A DNA stretch of 64,000 bases, from assembly GCA_030848705.1 (NCBI GenBank), contig CM061239.1, positions 83,434,363 to 83,498,362 of the forward strand. The letters run 5' to 3'. The position numbers and the translations under genes are program-made. The stretch is from Heracleum sosnowskyi. Taxonomy: Eukaryota; Streptophyta; Magnoliopsida; Apiales; Apiaceae. The notes beneath the pieces are model-generated. The model ran no database searches, was not told the origin of the DNA, and saw only the letters and a list, made by a program, of their open reading frames with translations. Shown here piece by piece: positions 24,985 through 36,560 of this stretch. Every line of letters starts with the position of its first letter. Position 1 is the first letter of the stretch.

Positions 24985-24994
24985 TCTCCCCCAA
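24985..24994 (-). other. Polypurine tract of E3
   Basis: On the minus strand TTGGGGGAGA stands one base from the LTR start, as in E2 and E4. Confidence 0.88.
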
Positions 24995-25169
24995 TTTATG
25001 ACTGATAGAATAACAGCCATAAATCAAGAGACTTGATGATAACAAAAACACTCAGATACATCATAAATTACAAAAGTAGAAAATGCATTAAGCTTCATAA
25101 TATTTTAGACAAAATACAAGACTTACAAGACTAATGCCCAAAAGTGCTCCTCTTGACTGAACAAATGAT

Positions 25170-28100
25170 TCATCTGTGTCTTCTTTGTGGCATAGTCTTC
25201 TTCCCTCTCTTAGAGTTGTTTTCCTCAATTTGGACCTGTAGCCTTCTGTAAAAGATCTTCTCTTCTTCATCTTGATCACCAAGCATGGATTGCATAAACT
25301 TTAGAGTTTGATTAGATGCCTTATCCAGCTGGTCTTCCATCCTGAAGAATCTTCTGCAATTGTCCTTGTCCTTAAATTCCATCATCCAGTATGGTTGAAG
25401 ATGGATCTTCTTTCCTGTTGAGGGCACTCTAAGCATCCTGGGAAGAGCCTCAGGCTTGTTCCAGCTAGCCTTTATCTGACAAATTTTGGAGACCACCTCA
25501 GACTTGGCTGTTTTGGTGAAGCCAAAGTCTTTCTTCAAGCATCTAAACACTGAGAGTAGTGTTTGGTAGTCTTCTCCTAAAATTCTGTAGAGAGGCCACA
25601 CCTGTTCTCTACCACCCTTGAATACAAAGACCAATCTCTCAGGCAATTTTTGAGAAGCTGCAATGCCCCTTACTTCCACCAGGTTGTCTAAGTCAAGATG
25701 TAGACTGGATTCTTCCCTGATGTCAGCGATGTACATGCAGTCCTCTGGATTTGCAGGGGGTTTCTGAGGTTGTGGCTTTCTCATAAATACTGGCTTTGCT
25801 TTGATAGCCGTTTTCTTTGTCTTCATTGGTTGATCCTTCTCAAATAGAAACTTTGGAAAGTAGGACTCATCAAATTCAAAAGGCTCCTCTTTTGGCATTA
25901 TTGGTTGATCATGAAAGTTGACAGGATGTGCAAGATCACAGGCCAACTTTCCTTCATGAGGTTGATCAACAGGAATTTGATGTGCACTAGTTGTGGAAGA
26001 GTCTTGGGCAGTGTCCTGAGAATCATCTTTATCAAAGTTTAGATTTCTTTTTGCTCTAGCCTTTGGCTGCCTTACACTCTTCCTTTCCTTTCCAGCTTCC
26101 TCAGCTTCATTCTTGGCCTTTTCTTCCTTTAGGGTTTCTTCATCTTCAAGTGATTGAGCAACTGCAAGAGCTTGCATTGCTGCCCTTTCAGATTCTTCAG
26201 CTTTGGCCTTAGCAAAATTTGGGTGACCAACCCAAATGCAGATTTCCTTGCTATCCCTGTAGATGATGGCCCTTTGGTTCTTTATGCTTGGATGATTGCT
26301 TTCTTTGCTTTCAATAATCAGCTTCCCTAGGATTTTGAACTCATCTGGCTTTGGTGGAGGATAAAATATCCTTGCAGTGTTCTTGCCCTTGGGTTTGACA
26401 GGTGATATTGGAGATATCCCTCTTGCATCCACATTCCTAAAGCATGAAGCTTGCCCTTTCTCATTTCTTGAATCTTGAAAGAGTCCATGCTGAAGGGGTT
26501 CTATAACATAAGAACTCTTGAACTGTGGCTCTCATTCCGTTGATGTTACAACCATGGCATTCGTTGATGGTTGATCCGTTGATGGATTTGAATTCTTTGC
26601 AGTTTCAGCAAATTTCTTGACCCTTGCTTCTATGTTGGACCAATGATCTTTAATCTGTTATGCAAGTCTCATCCTCATAGAAACTTCCTGAATCAGGTCA
26701 ATACCATCCTTTTTCTTCTGTCCAAGCTCCCCCATTGCTAGTGGCTCATTTGGTAAGGAAATGGCTGGAACCAAAACCTTTGTGATTTGTATATCAAGCT
26801 CTTTAGATTTCTCTAGCTCCTTAGATTTCTCCCCCTTTTTGTTATCATCAAATGAGATGATAGGGAGTCCTTGAGCTGCCAAAAGCTGGGTGAGTAGCTG
26901 TGTCTGCTTTTCCTGTTCCTTTTGCATGTGAGAAAGTGTAGCCTCAACTTTGTCCACTCTAGAGGAAAGAGTCTTCAAAGATGAGGACACTTCAGGTTCC
27001 TTGGAGAAAAACCTGTTCATCTTGGACACAGTTAGAAAAGGAAGCTTTTCATCTAGCCTCCTGTCAGTAGCATCCCTGAGGTTGCTAATGGAATCCTTGA
27101 TTTCTGTAGCTTCAATCCTTGTCTGTAGCATCTGTAGTCTTTGGATTTCCAGAGAATCCATGATGGCCTTGTAGAATTTCTTGTCCCTTGCATTTGCAGA
27201 CTCATGAGCTAGATATGCCTCAGTGTACTGCCTTGAGATAGCAGCATCTAGAGTGCATCTTCCTTGCATATCCTGAGAAAGCCAGTTTGGTCTAGGAGGC
27301 ACCACAGAAGTCCTAGTCTGTGAAGTAGTGGCCACCTGTAGATTGTCACCAAAGCTGTCCTCATCATCAGAAAAGTCAAAGTCTCCACTTGCTGCAGCTG
27401 TTGGAGATAGATTGGTCAAGGCATCCTTTGCTCTTTGCATTGATGCAGTTGTATGAATTAGGTTTAGTGACCTCTCTGCCTCCACATTGCCCTGCTGAGC
27501 CATAATTTGATAGGCTGGCACAGGGTGAGTAAAGGTCTCAGGATCCAGGGAAATACTATCCAGAGTTTGTTGATAATGCTCTTGGAAAGTAAGTTCCCTT
27601 TCTCCCTCATTGAACCTCATTAACTCACTAGCAATGGCTGCCTCCTCCCTTGCTGCTCCTGTAGTCCCTTCTCTCTCTCCTCTATTTTCTTGCATCATGG
27701 GCTCCTCATGGCTCACACCTCTCACACCCTCACCTTCACCTACTAAGGTGGAACCCTCAGTCTCTCCTTTTGCCTGGCTGGAAGAAATAGCCAGCCTCTC
27801 AGTCTCATTCTCTCCTTTTGCCTGGCTGCAAGCCAGCCTCTCAATTTCACTTCCTCTCAAACCTAAAAGTGTCTCAACTACCACCAGGTCATGTACACTA
27901 GTTGTGGAAACAACTTGATTTGCAATAAGGGGTGTAGAATGACCTATCAACGGAATGGTAGTTTGAACTGTCAACGGTATGGATACCATTGATGGAGAAA
28001 CACTTGTCAACGAAAGAGACTGTTTCGTTGATGAAGTCAATAAAGCACTTTGAGAAAGTGAAATTACAGTAGAATCTGTGGTGATTGATTTTAGAGATTG

Positions 28101-29334
28101 GTCCACAGATCCTCTTGCAACTTCAGAAAAAGTTGGTTGATGGCCCAACAAATCACTTAACAAGTGATGGCCACCAGCTTCAGAGTGGGGCTTCTCCAAG
28201 ATAAGAGTTGGAGAATCAGGAATAGATGAATGGATCATGTCCACATCTAAAGACTGAGTTGGTGAATTTGATGGAGATAGTTCAAGGTTGATGTTTAGAG
28301 AATGGGACTATAACCCCAGAGTAATAATAGGGGTTACATCAAACTGAATTTGTGAAACTGAAAGTGTTGCTTCCAGAGTGTGTGCACCCTGTGTACCCTT
28401 GGATTTTTTCTTCACTCTCCTTTGGTATTGGGAAAATGTAGACTGTGGGCTTGAAGTGTCCCTTACCCTCTTGGAGTGTGCTCTTGGAGGAGAGCTTGTT
28501 TCAATAATCACATCCTTTTGGGAGGATGCAACTAGACTTGTGTTTAAATCCATTTTACTCATTGTGCCTTGTTGGGAAGACACAATGGGGCTTGGTTGGG
28601 ACACACTATCCTTTCCTTCCTTATTCTTGGGGTTTCTTTGATGTTCACCCCTTCCCTCACCTCTTACAGCTCCAGAATCACTCCCCTTAGGTTGTGAAGT
28701 AGTTTTTGTAACAGGTGCCTTTTGAGAAGCACCCGAGGTTGGCTTTGAGGATTTCTTAGATTTAGGTTTTGCTGCTTGGGCAGGAGCCTGTTGGGACACA
28801 TCTACAGACTCCATAGCAACATTGGTAGGGGAAACAATAGAAGTAGCAACTACACTAACAGGGTTAGAAGAATTTACCTCAATGATGGGCAGATACACCA
28901 CTGGGACATCACCATTGTGGTTAAGTCTCAGAATATCTGTCAAAACCCTCTTCTCTTGCACAAAACACTCAAACCTGGAAACAGGGTTAGAGATAACTAA
29001 TAGTGCTGGACTAACATGGTTAGCCAACATCATCAGAAATCTTGCATAATAGATATTCTTTTTCCTATTTGCCTTATCACCCAACTTAGCACCAATTTCA
29101 TACATAAGTTGGGTGCTAAAGTTATAATATCTATCAGTTAGGAGCATGGTTAAGAGAATTAACATAGAATTAGTTAATGCATCAAAATTACTAATTTTGC
29201 CAGAAAATACCTTTATGAATGCATCAGCTAAGTAACTGTATTCTCTAACCAAACCTCTCCTAATAATCTTACCCAAATTATCAGTAGGCAATGAGTAGTT
29301 TATAGAATTTAGAATGTTACCAATAAAGCTATGT
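25170..29334 (-). pseudogene. E3 third ORF (env-position protein), N-terminus cut off
   Basis: One minus-strand frame runs from 29334 down to 25170, with three stops (28308-28310, 26658-26660 and 26532-26534) and no frameshift, about 1,390 codons. The first codons of the open frame beyond 29334 belong to the E4 LTR, so there is no real start. The N-terminal part (to about 28860) is the ordered transposon-type domain. The middle is rich in S/T/Q/P with a basic patch RVRDTSSPQ...RRVKKKSKG and many E/A/S coiled segments. The C-terminal part, after DCMYIADIREESSLHLDLDN, is an ordered domain with aromatic motifs such as REQVWPLYRILGED. CCGTTGA words of the LTR occur as coding sequence at 27940-28040 and 26530-26590. 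Function unknown. Confidence 0.75.
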
Positions 29335-30311
29335 CGTGAAGTCACCAATATCCATGTCGAGAAGTGCTAGATCGCATAGTCCATTTTGTACTATGTCGTG
29401 AAGTCCTCAAGACTCATGTCGTGAAGTGTTGAAGTCAGCAAAGTCAAAGATGCCTAGATCGTGAAGTCCTCAAATGACTTATGTCGCATAGTCCTCAAAT
29501 GACTTATGTCGCATAGTCCTCAAAATGACTTATGTCGCATAGTCCTCAAATGACTTATGTCGCGTAGTCCTCAAATGACTTATGTCGCATAGTCCTAAAA
29601 TGACCTATGTCGCAAAGTCCTCAAAGGTCATACCGCATAGTCTTCACAAGGGACATCGCGAAGTCTGGAATGAAGAGGAGTTCACGATATCAACACTTAG
29701 CCGTTTACAACAAGACAAATCAAGGTACAGAATCAAGAATCAAAAGAGACAAATACTGAAGCATTTGTTCTGGCAAGGTGGTCCAAAGAACAGATGGCAA
29801 ATCTACAGCTAAACTTGGAGAGAAAGATAAGAGACAAGCAGCTACAGAAACGGGAAAGACTCTGAAAAGCAGGTGGTCCTTCCTGACACAGTTAACCTCT
29901 TATGGCAGGACAAGTTGGACTTTCAGCTAGGGGTAACTATGTAAATAGTGGTGTGCACAGTTTGTATAGGTGAATATATATATCAAGCACACACCAATGT
30001 AAGCTGTAAGAGAGATACACATAGTTTTATCTTAAGCACTCTTTTCTCTGTAAGCAAAAACAAGTTAATAACTGTTCTTGTTTAGAAGCCAGAAACTCCG
30101 TTGTGAATTTCTGGAAAGCTGTAGTATTTAATTTACTCAATACAAAGTAGATTAAAGTAGATTAAAGTGATTATGTGTGTTGTTTGTATTCCTCATATTA
30201 CATAGCATAATCATATACAGTTTATCTTATGTTTCAAGAATCGAAAAACATCAAACTATCCATTCACCCCCCCCCCCTCTGTCTAGTTTCTAGTGGTATT
30301 CATTTCTAACA
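29335..30311 (+). repeat. 5' LTR of E4, missing its first ~340 bp
   Basis: Matches 50077-51053 of the 3' LTR. Upstream of 29335 the homology to the 3' LTR stops after an 11-base stretch AATAAAGCTAT shared by both sides. A TATA-like GAATATATATATC near 29971 and a C run at 30268-30277 are visible. The LTR ends TTCTAACA at 30311. Relative to the 3' LTR it has an extra 12-bp AGTAGATTAAAG copy near 30150 and a shorter TA run. Confidence 0.9.
29466..29635 (+). repeat. 25-bp tandem repeats in the E4 LTR
   Basis: About five near-identical copies of GTCCTCAAATGACTTATGTC plus GCATA, then degenerate copies. The core TATGTCGCATAGTC is partly palindromic with TCGCGA variants. The same array is in the 3' LTR at about 50210-50380. 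Confidence 0.92.
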
Positions 30312-30312
30312 A

Positions 30313-30325
30313 GTGGTATCAGAGC
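30313..30325 (+). other. Primer-binding site of E4
   Basis: GTGGTATCAGAGC, one base after the 5' LTR. It is complementary to the initiator methionine tRNA 3' end. It confirms plus orientation. Confidence 0.92.
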
Positions 30326-30361
30326 GAAGGCTGTTAACGTACAAACAGGAAAAGATCAAAA

Positions 30362-32830
30362 ATGAGTTCACAGAAACTAAGCAGTATCAAGATTCCTCCC
30401 TTCAACAAGGAGCACTACAGCTTATGGAAGAAGAAGATGTTACTCTTCATCAAAGCTTCTAACCCCATGTATTTAGACATTCTAAAGCATGGTCCCTTTA
30501 TTCCAATGATCGAGATTGGTGAAACAACTGTTGGCACTGAGATAATACCAGCCAGGCATGTGCCCAAAGACCCCTCAAAATACACTGATCCTGAAAAGGA
30601 GAAGATAGCACTGGATGGACATCTTCAACTTATTATTTGTGAATCCATGGATTTCAACATGTATGACATTGTGGCTCATTGTACAAGTGCTAAGAAGATG
30701 TGGGATCTCATAGAAGTGTTGTGTGAAGGAACTCCTAAAGTAAGAAAGAATAAGAAACAGATTCTTGTTTCACAGTATGAAGCATTCATGGCTCAGCCAA
30801 AGGAGGGAATCACAGAAGTATTTGAAAGGTTCAACAAGCTGGTAAATGAGCTCAAACTCTATGACAAACACTATGAGACAGAAGAGCTCAATATGAAGTT
30901 CTTGCTAACACTGCCAGATCATTTGGAACCAAGAATCTCTTCCCTCAAGGAAAGAGATTTAACAAAGATTGGTTTTGATGTGCTGTATGGTGTTTTGAAA
31001 ACTTATGAGCTAGAGTTGTTTCAAAAGAGATCTATTCAAGCTAAGCAAGGATTGATGGCAAACACTTCCTGTGCCCTTATTGCTGACAATCTAGGTCAAA
31101 GAATGGAGTCTCTTAAAGTCAGTCAGGTTAAGATTGAGGAACTGGAAGTTGAAGACACTGGTGATGAGACTCAAGTTGTCTATGATTTGCCTGAGGATGA
31201 TGAGTTTTACAGCTTAGATGAACTGGACAAAATGGAAAACAAATCTTTTGCCTATATGGCTAGGAGGTATCCTAACATAAGGTTTAAAAGGAAGTAGCCA
31301 TTTAGATCCAAGTTCAATGCTGGAAATGCTGGTGGATCTAGTAGCTCAAACACCTTCAATAAAGGGAAAGGGATTGCTGGTGCTGCTAAAAGAGGATACA
31401 AGTCTGGAAGTGTGGATAGAACCAAGATAAGGTGCTATAACTGCAATGAACTTGGGCATTTTGCCACAGAGTGCAAGAAGCCTAAACAAGTCAAAAAGGA
31501 CAAAGCATACTTAGAGCTTGAAGCCAAGTATGAAGCTCTACTCAAGAAAAAACAGGGTAAAGCTTCTATTGCTGAGGGAAAATGCTGGGATGACTCTGAT
31601 GAAGAAGAAGAACAAGAGTACTCAAACTATGCCTTGATGGCATTTTCTGATGATGGTGTTTCCTCAAGTCAGGTACCTATTCTTACTTCTCTTGATATGA
31701 CTCCCTTTCAATATAAGCAAACTGTTGAAGATATGAGCACTGAAATGTTCAATATTCATACTAGCATGTTAGTAGCAAATGAAGAAATTGAAAGACTAAC
31801 TGCTAGAAATCTTGAGCTTACAGGAAAGAATGAGGAACTTGAGTTAATGGTTGTGAGCCTTGATGGGTTGAAAAAGGAGGTTGAGTATCTCAAAAACAAT
31901 GTAATTTGTGCTGAACAAATAGAAAAAGCTCTTAGAGAGCAAATTGCTGAAAATGAATTAAAGCTAAGAAGTTTCAAAAACTCATCTGAGCTTATTGAAA
32001 CCTATCACAAGGAACACACTGAAGACTGCAAGGTTGGAGTTGGTTTTGACTATGAGAATGATAAAGGAAGGAAGAAGGGAAAGGGCAAAGGAAAAGAATC
32101 TTTTACAAACAAAAATGCCCCAACCATTCTGTCAAGTGTTGAAAAGCCCATTTTTAAAAAGAGTGTTGTTGAGTTTGATGAAGAACTTTTGATCATCAAA
32201 CAACAACTTCTTGAAGAAGATGAGGCTGCTAAAGACACTTCTTCCTCTCCTAAATCTGTTGATCAGAAAGAGACCAAAGACAACCTTGTCAAGAGTCCTA
32301 AAGTCAAGAAAGAAGTTGTTAAGAAAAAGAAACAAAACAGAAATGGTAAAATAGGTGTCAACAAGAGTAACAACTTTGTTTATGTGCCAAATGCTCCTAG
32401 GAAACAGTGTCAGAAATGCCTATCTGTTAATCATTTGACTCATAAGTGTAACAAACAAGTAAATGTTGAAGCTGATAACCTAAGTAACCATTCTGCAGGT
32501 TTAAATTATATTCATGATTCTTTCTGTGGTAATTCAAACTGCATGACATGCTATGTGATTGTGATTGCTAACTGCTTATCTCTTAAGCATAAACTGGATT
32601 CTGCACAATCTTGTGAATCACACACACATATGCACACTCACAGGACAGGATCCCCAATCAGGGTTGAGAGGGTGAAAACTTCATGTGAGCCCAAGAGTGT
32701 AAACTCCAAAGCCACAGACAAAGTGAAGTCTCCTACTGTGAAGAATGCAATTTATGACAGAAGAATTGTTAACAAAAATGTTTCTAAATCAACTGGACCC
32801 TACCAAGTGTGGGTACCAAAAACAACTTAG
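30362..32830 (+). pseudogene. E4 gag with two zinc knuckles and a coiled-coil region
   Basis: The ATG at 30362 is the first after the primer-binding site. One frame of 823 codons contains a single stop (TAG at 31295). Residues ~1-60 give the DUF4219-like start (PPFNKEHYSLWKKKM), and ~60-230 the UBN2-type Gag domain. A first knuckle CYNCNELGHFATEC lies near 31435. A long coiled-coil E/K/L-rich stretch follows (about 31720-31980), then K-rich linkers, then a second knuckle CQKCLSVNHLTHKC at about 32408. Two knuckles and a coiled coil fit Sirevirus Gag. The ORF ends VWVPKTT; pol starts 11 bases later in the -1 frame. Confidence 0.9.
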
Positions 32831-34472
32831 TTACTTTGTGAATGCAGGGCAACAGGAATAAAAGAGTTATATGGATCTTGGACAGTGGATGCTCAAGTCA
32901 CATGACTGGTGATATAGCCCTGCTATCACAATTTGAGGAAAAGGCTGGCCCATCAGTAACCTTTGGAAATGACAACATTGGTTATACCATGGGATATGGC
33001 AGTGTCAAATCTGGAAATGTCATTATTGAAGATGTAGCATTTGTTGAAGGACTGAAGCATAACCTCTTGAGTATTGGACAATTCACCAACAGGGGTTTCA
33101 AAGTGGAATTTAATGAAGATCATTGTCTAATCTCAAAAAGAGGAAGTGGTGAAGTTGTTTTAACTGGTGTGAAGAAAGGAAGCTTGTTTGTAGCTAATCT
33201 CAAGGCTGCAGACAAGGGAGAAATTTGTTGTTTCTACACTAAGGCCACAAATGAAGAATTCTGGCTATGACACAAGAAACTGTCTCACTTAAATTTACAG
33301 GCAATGAACTCTCTGACAAAGAGAGAACTCATAAGAGATATGCCTGCCTTGGAGTTTGTGCAAGATGGAGCATGTGAAGCTTGTCAAAAAGGGAAGATCA
33401 AAAGATCAAGTCATAAGAACAAATTGCTCAATACAAACTCAAAGCCTCTGCAGTTAATTCACATGGATCTGTTTGGCCCTGTGAATGTAATGTCTCTTTC
33501 CAAGAAGAAATATGCTCTAGTGATGGTTGATGATTATTCAAGATACACTTGGGTGGAATTCCTATTCTCCAAGGATGAAGCACCTCAAGTTATTATAGAG
33601 CATATCAAGAGAGTTGATAGAGAAGCACAAAGCACTGGTTCCTCTGTAGTTGCTTTGAGAAGTGATAATGGGACTGAGTTCAGAAATTCAACATTGTATG
33701 AGTTTTGCAAAGATAAAGGAATTTATCAATAGTTTTCAGCTCCTAGAACTCCTCAACAAAATGGAGTAGTTGAGAGAAAGAATAGAACTCTCATTGAAGC
33801 TACAAGGACAATGCTGTTGGATGCAAAGTTACCTACTAGCTTTTGGGCTGATGCTGTTAACACATCATGCTATGTGCAAAATAGAACATTGATCAATAAG
33901 AAGTCTGGAAAAACTCCTTCACTAGTACAAAATTGACCTTTTACGTCGGTTAAATATGTAATATACGTCGGTTAAATGGCGACGTATGGAGGGGGGACGT
34001 ATAAAATGAGGGGTCTTTTACGTCGCATAAAAAGGCGACGTAAAAAATTAAATATACGTCGGTGAATAACCGACGTAAAAAACCAAAAAGCCAACGTATA
34101 TAATTCATGTAAGCCGACGTATAAAAACAAAAAAGATGACGTATATAGATTATATTTTATACATCGCCCATGTGGGAACCGACGTATATTGTCAAAAAAA
34201 TTTAAAAAAAAATATTTCTTTTATTTCTCTGTACCCATTTCCATAAACCTGGAACAATGTAAAAACCTACTCTTAACAAAGTTTTGTACAACCAAAAACC
34301 ATGTCTACAAGAAATAATACCCACGAATCAACTTCAACAAGGTACTTCTTATTTATCTATCCATCTCTCTTCTAACGTTGTTATAAGCATAAGGTGCATA
34401 AAATATGCAATACATCTCCAGTAGTGCTCGACATTTTCATTAGTTCGTCAAATTCTTATAGTTCCCTTGTAA

Positions 34473-34565
34473 CTATGTTAATGGCACTGCACCTCTCTTC
34501 TTGATGTTCTTCTCAAACTTCTGCACTTTCCTATCTGCTAGTCTCTTTGATGTAGTCTGTGACAT
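34473..34565 (-). pseudogene. RAMP4: Captured N-terminus of a RAMP4/SERP-like ER protein
   Basis: A 30-codon minus-strand ORF with ATG at 34565 and TAG at 34473. After MSQ it reads TTSKRLADRKVQKFEKNIKK and ends RGAVPLT. This is the hallmark start of stress-associated ER membrane protein RAMP4/SERP, a ~68-residue tail-anchored protein of the translocon. The membrane-anchor half is absent: similarity ends after G-A-V-P. A splice acceptor ...TCACAG directly precedes the ACT-ACA codons, so the host exon may have started there, with MSQ coming from intron sequence. Too short for the previous ORF length limits, but the match is specific. Confidence 0.78.
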
Positions 34566-34960
34566 TAAAAAATCATAATAATCAATATAAAACATAGGTA
34601 CAGGGGAAGAACATCTAGCTTGTACATTACATAAAACCCCTTTATACTATTAAAAGAAGTACTTGTCATATGTAAAAACAATGGAGCTACCCAAGTTGAA
34701 CTTATATACATTTACCTTTTGATATATGAGTTCTAACAATGTTGCAAATACTAAGATTCATCATGCTTTAAGCAAAAAATCAAGTGACCCTTCAAATATG
34801 TACTTACTGCTCTTCTACACTTGCATTTATCAGAAAACCTTCTAAGGACATCCTACTGATCAATGCTCTTCTAAATTCACATTTATAAAAAAAATCCAGA
34901 TAAAGGCAACAATGTATATAATGTGAAATATCACATGTGATACTTAGGGCAGTTATAATA

Positions 34961-35026
34961 CCTTTGAAGTTGAAGGTGGCATTTGAAGCTGAAGGTGAGC
35001 CTTACATCAGGAGCAGGATATAAGAA
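34961..35026 (-). other. Possible exon between the captured fragments
   Basis: On the minus strand a segment lies between TTTTACAG and GTATTATAAC, good splice-site matches. It starts TTGTACTTCTTATATCC. It has no coding resemblance I recognise and may be untranslated exon sequence taken from the RAMP4-like gene. Confidence 0.35.
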
Positions 35027-35169
35027 GTACAACTGTAAAAGTCAATCAAAGTTCTTTCTCTTAACTTGATATGGGAACTGAGAAGAATTTGTTTCAAATT
35101 AGCAGAACATGATAATATGAGCTCACCTGAAACAATAAGTTAATATTTTTAATTGCTTACTAATTCCTT

Positions 35170-35531
35170 TCACCTTCTGTGTACATAACCAATATCAACT
35201 GTCTCCAGCAGGTGATTTTCCAGTGTCCTGTTAACTAGATGCTCCTGGAAGTTCTTCTGATACTCAGTCATTGTGGCATACAGAATAATCTCCTTCTTAC
35301 GAGGAAGCATTTGCTCAACATCTTCTTTCATTCTCCGAAGAAGGAAAGGACGCAATATAGCATGTAGTTTTGCCACCACCTGAAATGACCCTTGAGAATC
35401 AGTAAAATGTGCAAAACACAATCTCCAATAATAAATTATCATTAAAAAAATGCAATCTTACTCGTGACTGTCTCGTCTCTTCCAGTTCTTCCTTCCCTGC
35501 TTTATTGTTGCTTTTCCCAGAGAGATCAAAC
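35170..35531 (-). pseudogene. DDM1: Captured exons of a DDM1-like SNF2 chromatin remodeller
   Basis: Two minus-strand exons. The first is 35531-35462: acceptor TAG, then one base completing a codon, then FDLSGKSNNKAGKEELEETR..., donor GTAAGA. The second starts at 35379 after TTTCAG: VVAKLHAILRPFLLRRMKED and onward through LPRKKEI and ATMTEYQKNFQEHL, with the open frame ending at a stop at 35170. The phase across the intron fits. The LRPFLLRR-x-K-x-DV and LPRKKE motifs are the linker between the two helicase lobes of SNF2 proteins, and the order and wording are those of DDM1/LSH as I know it. The ATPase Walker motifs are absent. It cannot act as a remodeller, but could yield small RNA or antisense to the host gene. 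Confidence 0.75.
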
Positions 35532-36191
35532 CTAGATGATAGATAATGCAGTCATATATGCACTGATTAATAAGTACTGTTTGCTGCTATATATTATTAC
35601 TACAAATGCATGATATTACAGTTGAGAACTAAAATTATGAAAAAAAATTCAACTTAAAATATACCAGGTAAATGGAAAGCCTGTGGTCACTTCGATTTGG
35701 TTACTATCTACTTGAATACTTTATAAATTACTACAAGAATGAAATTATTTTTATTTTACTGACAAATGTGTCCTGGTCTGAATGATATTTTAATTCATAG
35801 GTGAATATATTTATTTTTTCAACATTGGATAAAACTTATGCAATATTGACAATCCAGAAACAATACTTCCATTTTTCCAAACACTTCCCTATCAAAATAT
35901 AAAGTGGCAATGTTACACCTACTAGCAATTTCTGTTCGCTACTTTTCATTTAACTCTAAATTTTACAATCTAAAATAGTAGCTACGATTCCCTTTGTTAC
36001 AATTTTAAGCAACCACCACCTAAATAGCTTCACTTACTCGCTTTGTGTAAATTTAATCAACTCTTCCTAAACTGTTTATTTAGATCCCAGCCTTATAAGA
36101 ACAGATGTTATAACTCAAATATTTTGTCAATTAGGAAACATATAACTTTTTTATTACATCTAAAATAGAACCGATAAACATACATAACTTG

Positions 36192-36560
36192 TTACCTTCT
36201 ATGAGTAATTAGTTTGCAGGTCAACCGATAACGTTGCATAAAACAAGTTTGTGATGGGCGAGTCTGGAAAATAAAACAAGAACATATATTAATAGGTTCA
36301 GATACACAAATACATTCATAAAACACATGTATTACCTGCTGATGTAAATACAAAAAAGCACACAAAACCCACACATAAAATATACAAAATATTAAATATA
36401 CAAGAAGAGTTTACCGGCAACGATGGCGAATCGAGTTGAGGTAGTAAATTTATGGCTTAAAGAGGGTAAAATCCAATTGAGATGGCAGAAGGAATTGAAG
36501 ATTAGTTTTTAGTGCGTGAGAGATTGAAGGGACTGAAGGGAGAGGGCTACAGTTAATTGG
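36192..36560 (-). other. Putative upstream exons of the captured chimeric gene
   Basis: On the minus strand a segment around 36192-36264 lies between a TTTTCCAG acceptor and a GTAACAAG donor. Farther upstream a pyrimidine-rich leader-like stretch ends ...CATCGTTGCCG before GTAAACTC (about 36415). They look like 5' untranslated exons and may supply the start of a transcript running through the DDM1-like and RAMP4-like pieces. Confidence 0.4.

Larger units (their letters stand above)
23986..29334 (-). mobile_element. SIRE-like Ty1/copia element E3, 3' half only
   Basis: 3' LTR, polypurine tract and third ORF are present; gag, pol and the 5' LTR are absent. The sequence stops at 29334, where the interior of the E4 5' LTR begins. 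It is the same family as E1 by LTR homology. Confidence 0.85.

Noticed and set aside
29335..29348. Start of the E3 third ORF at 29348
   Set aside because: The codons beyond 29334 are E4 LTR sequence and the first codon is TTG; the true start of the ORF is missing.
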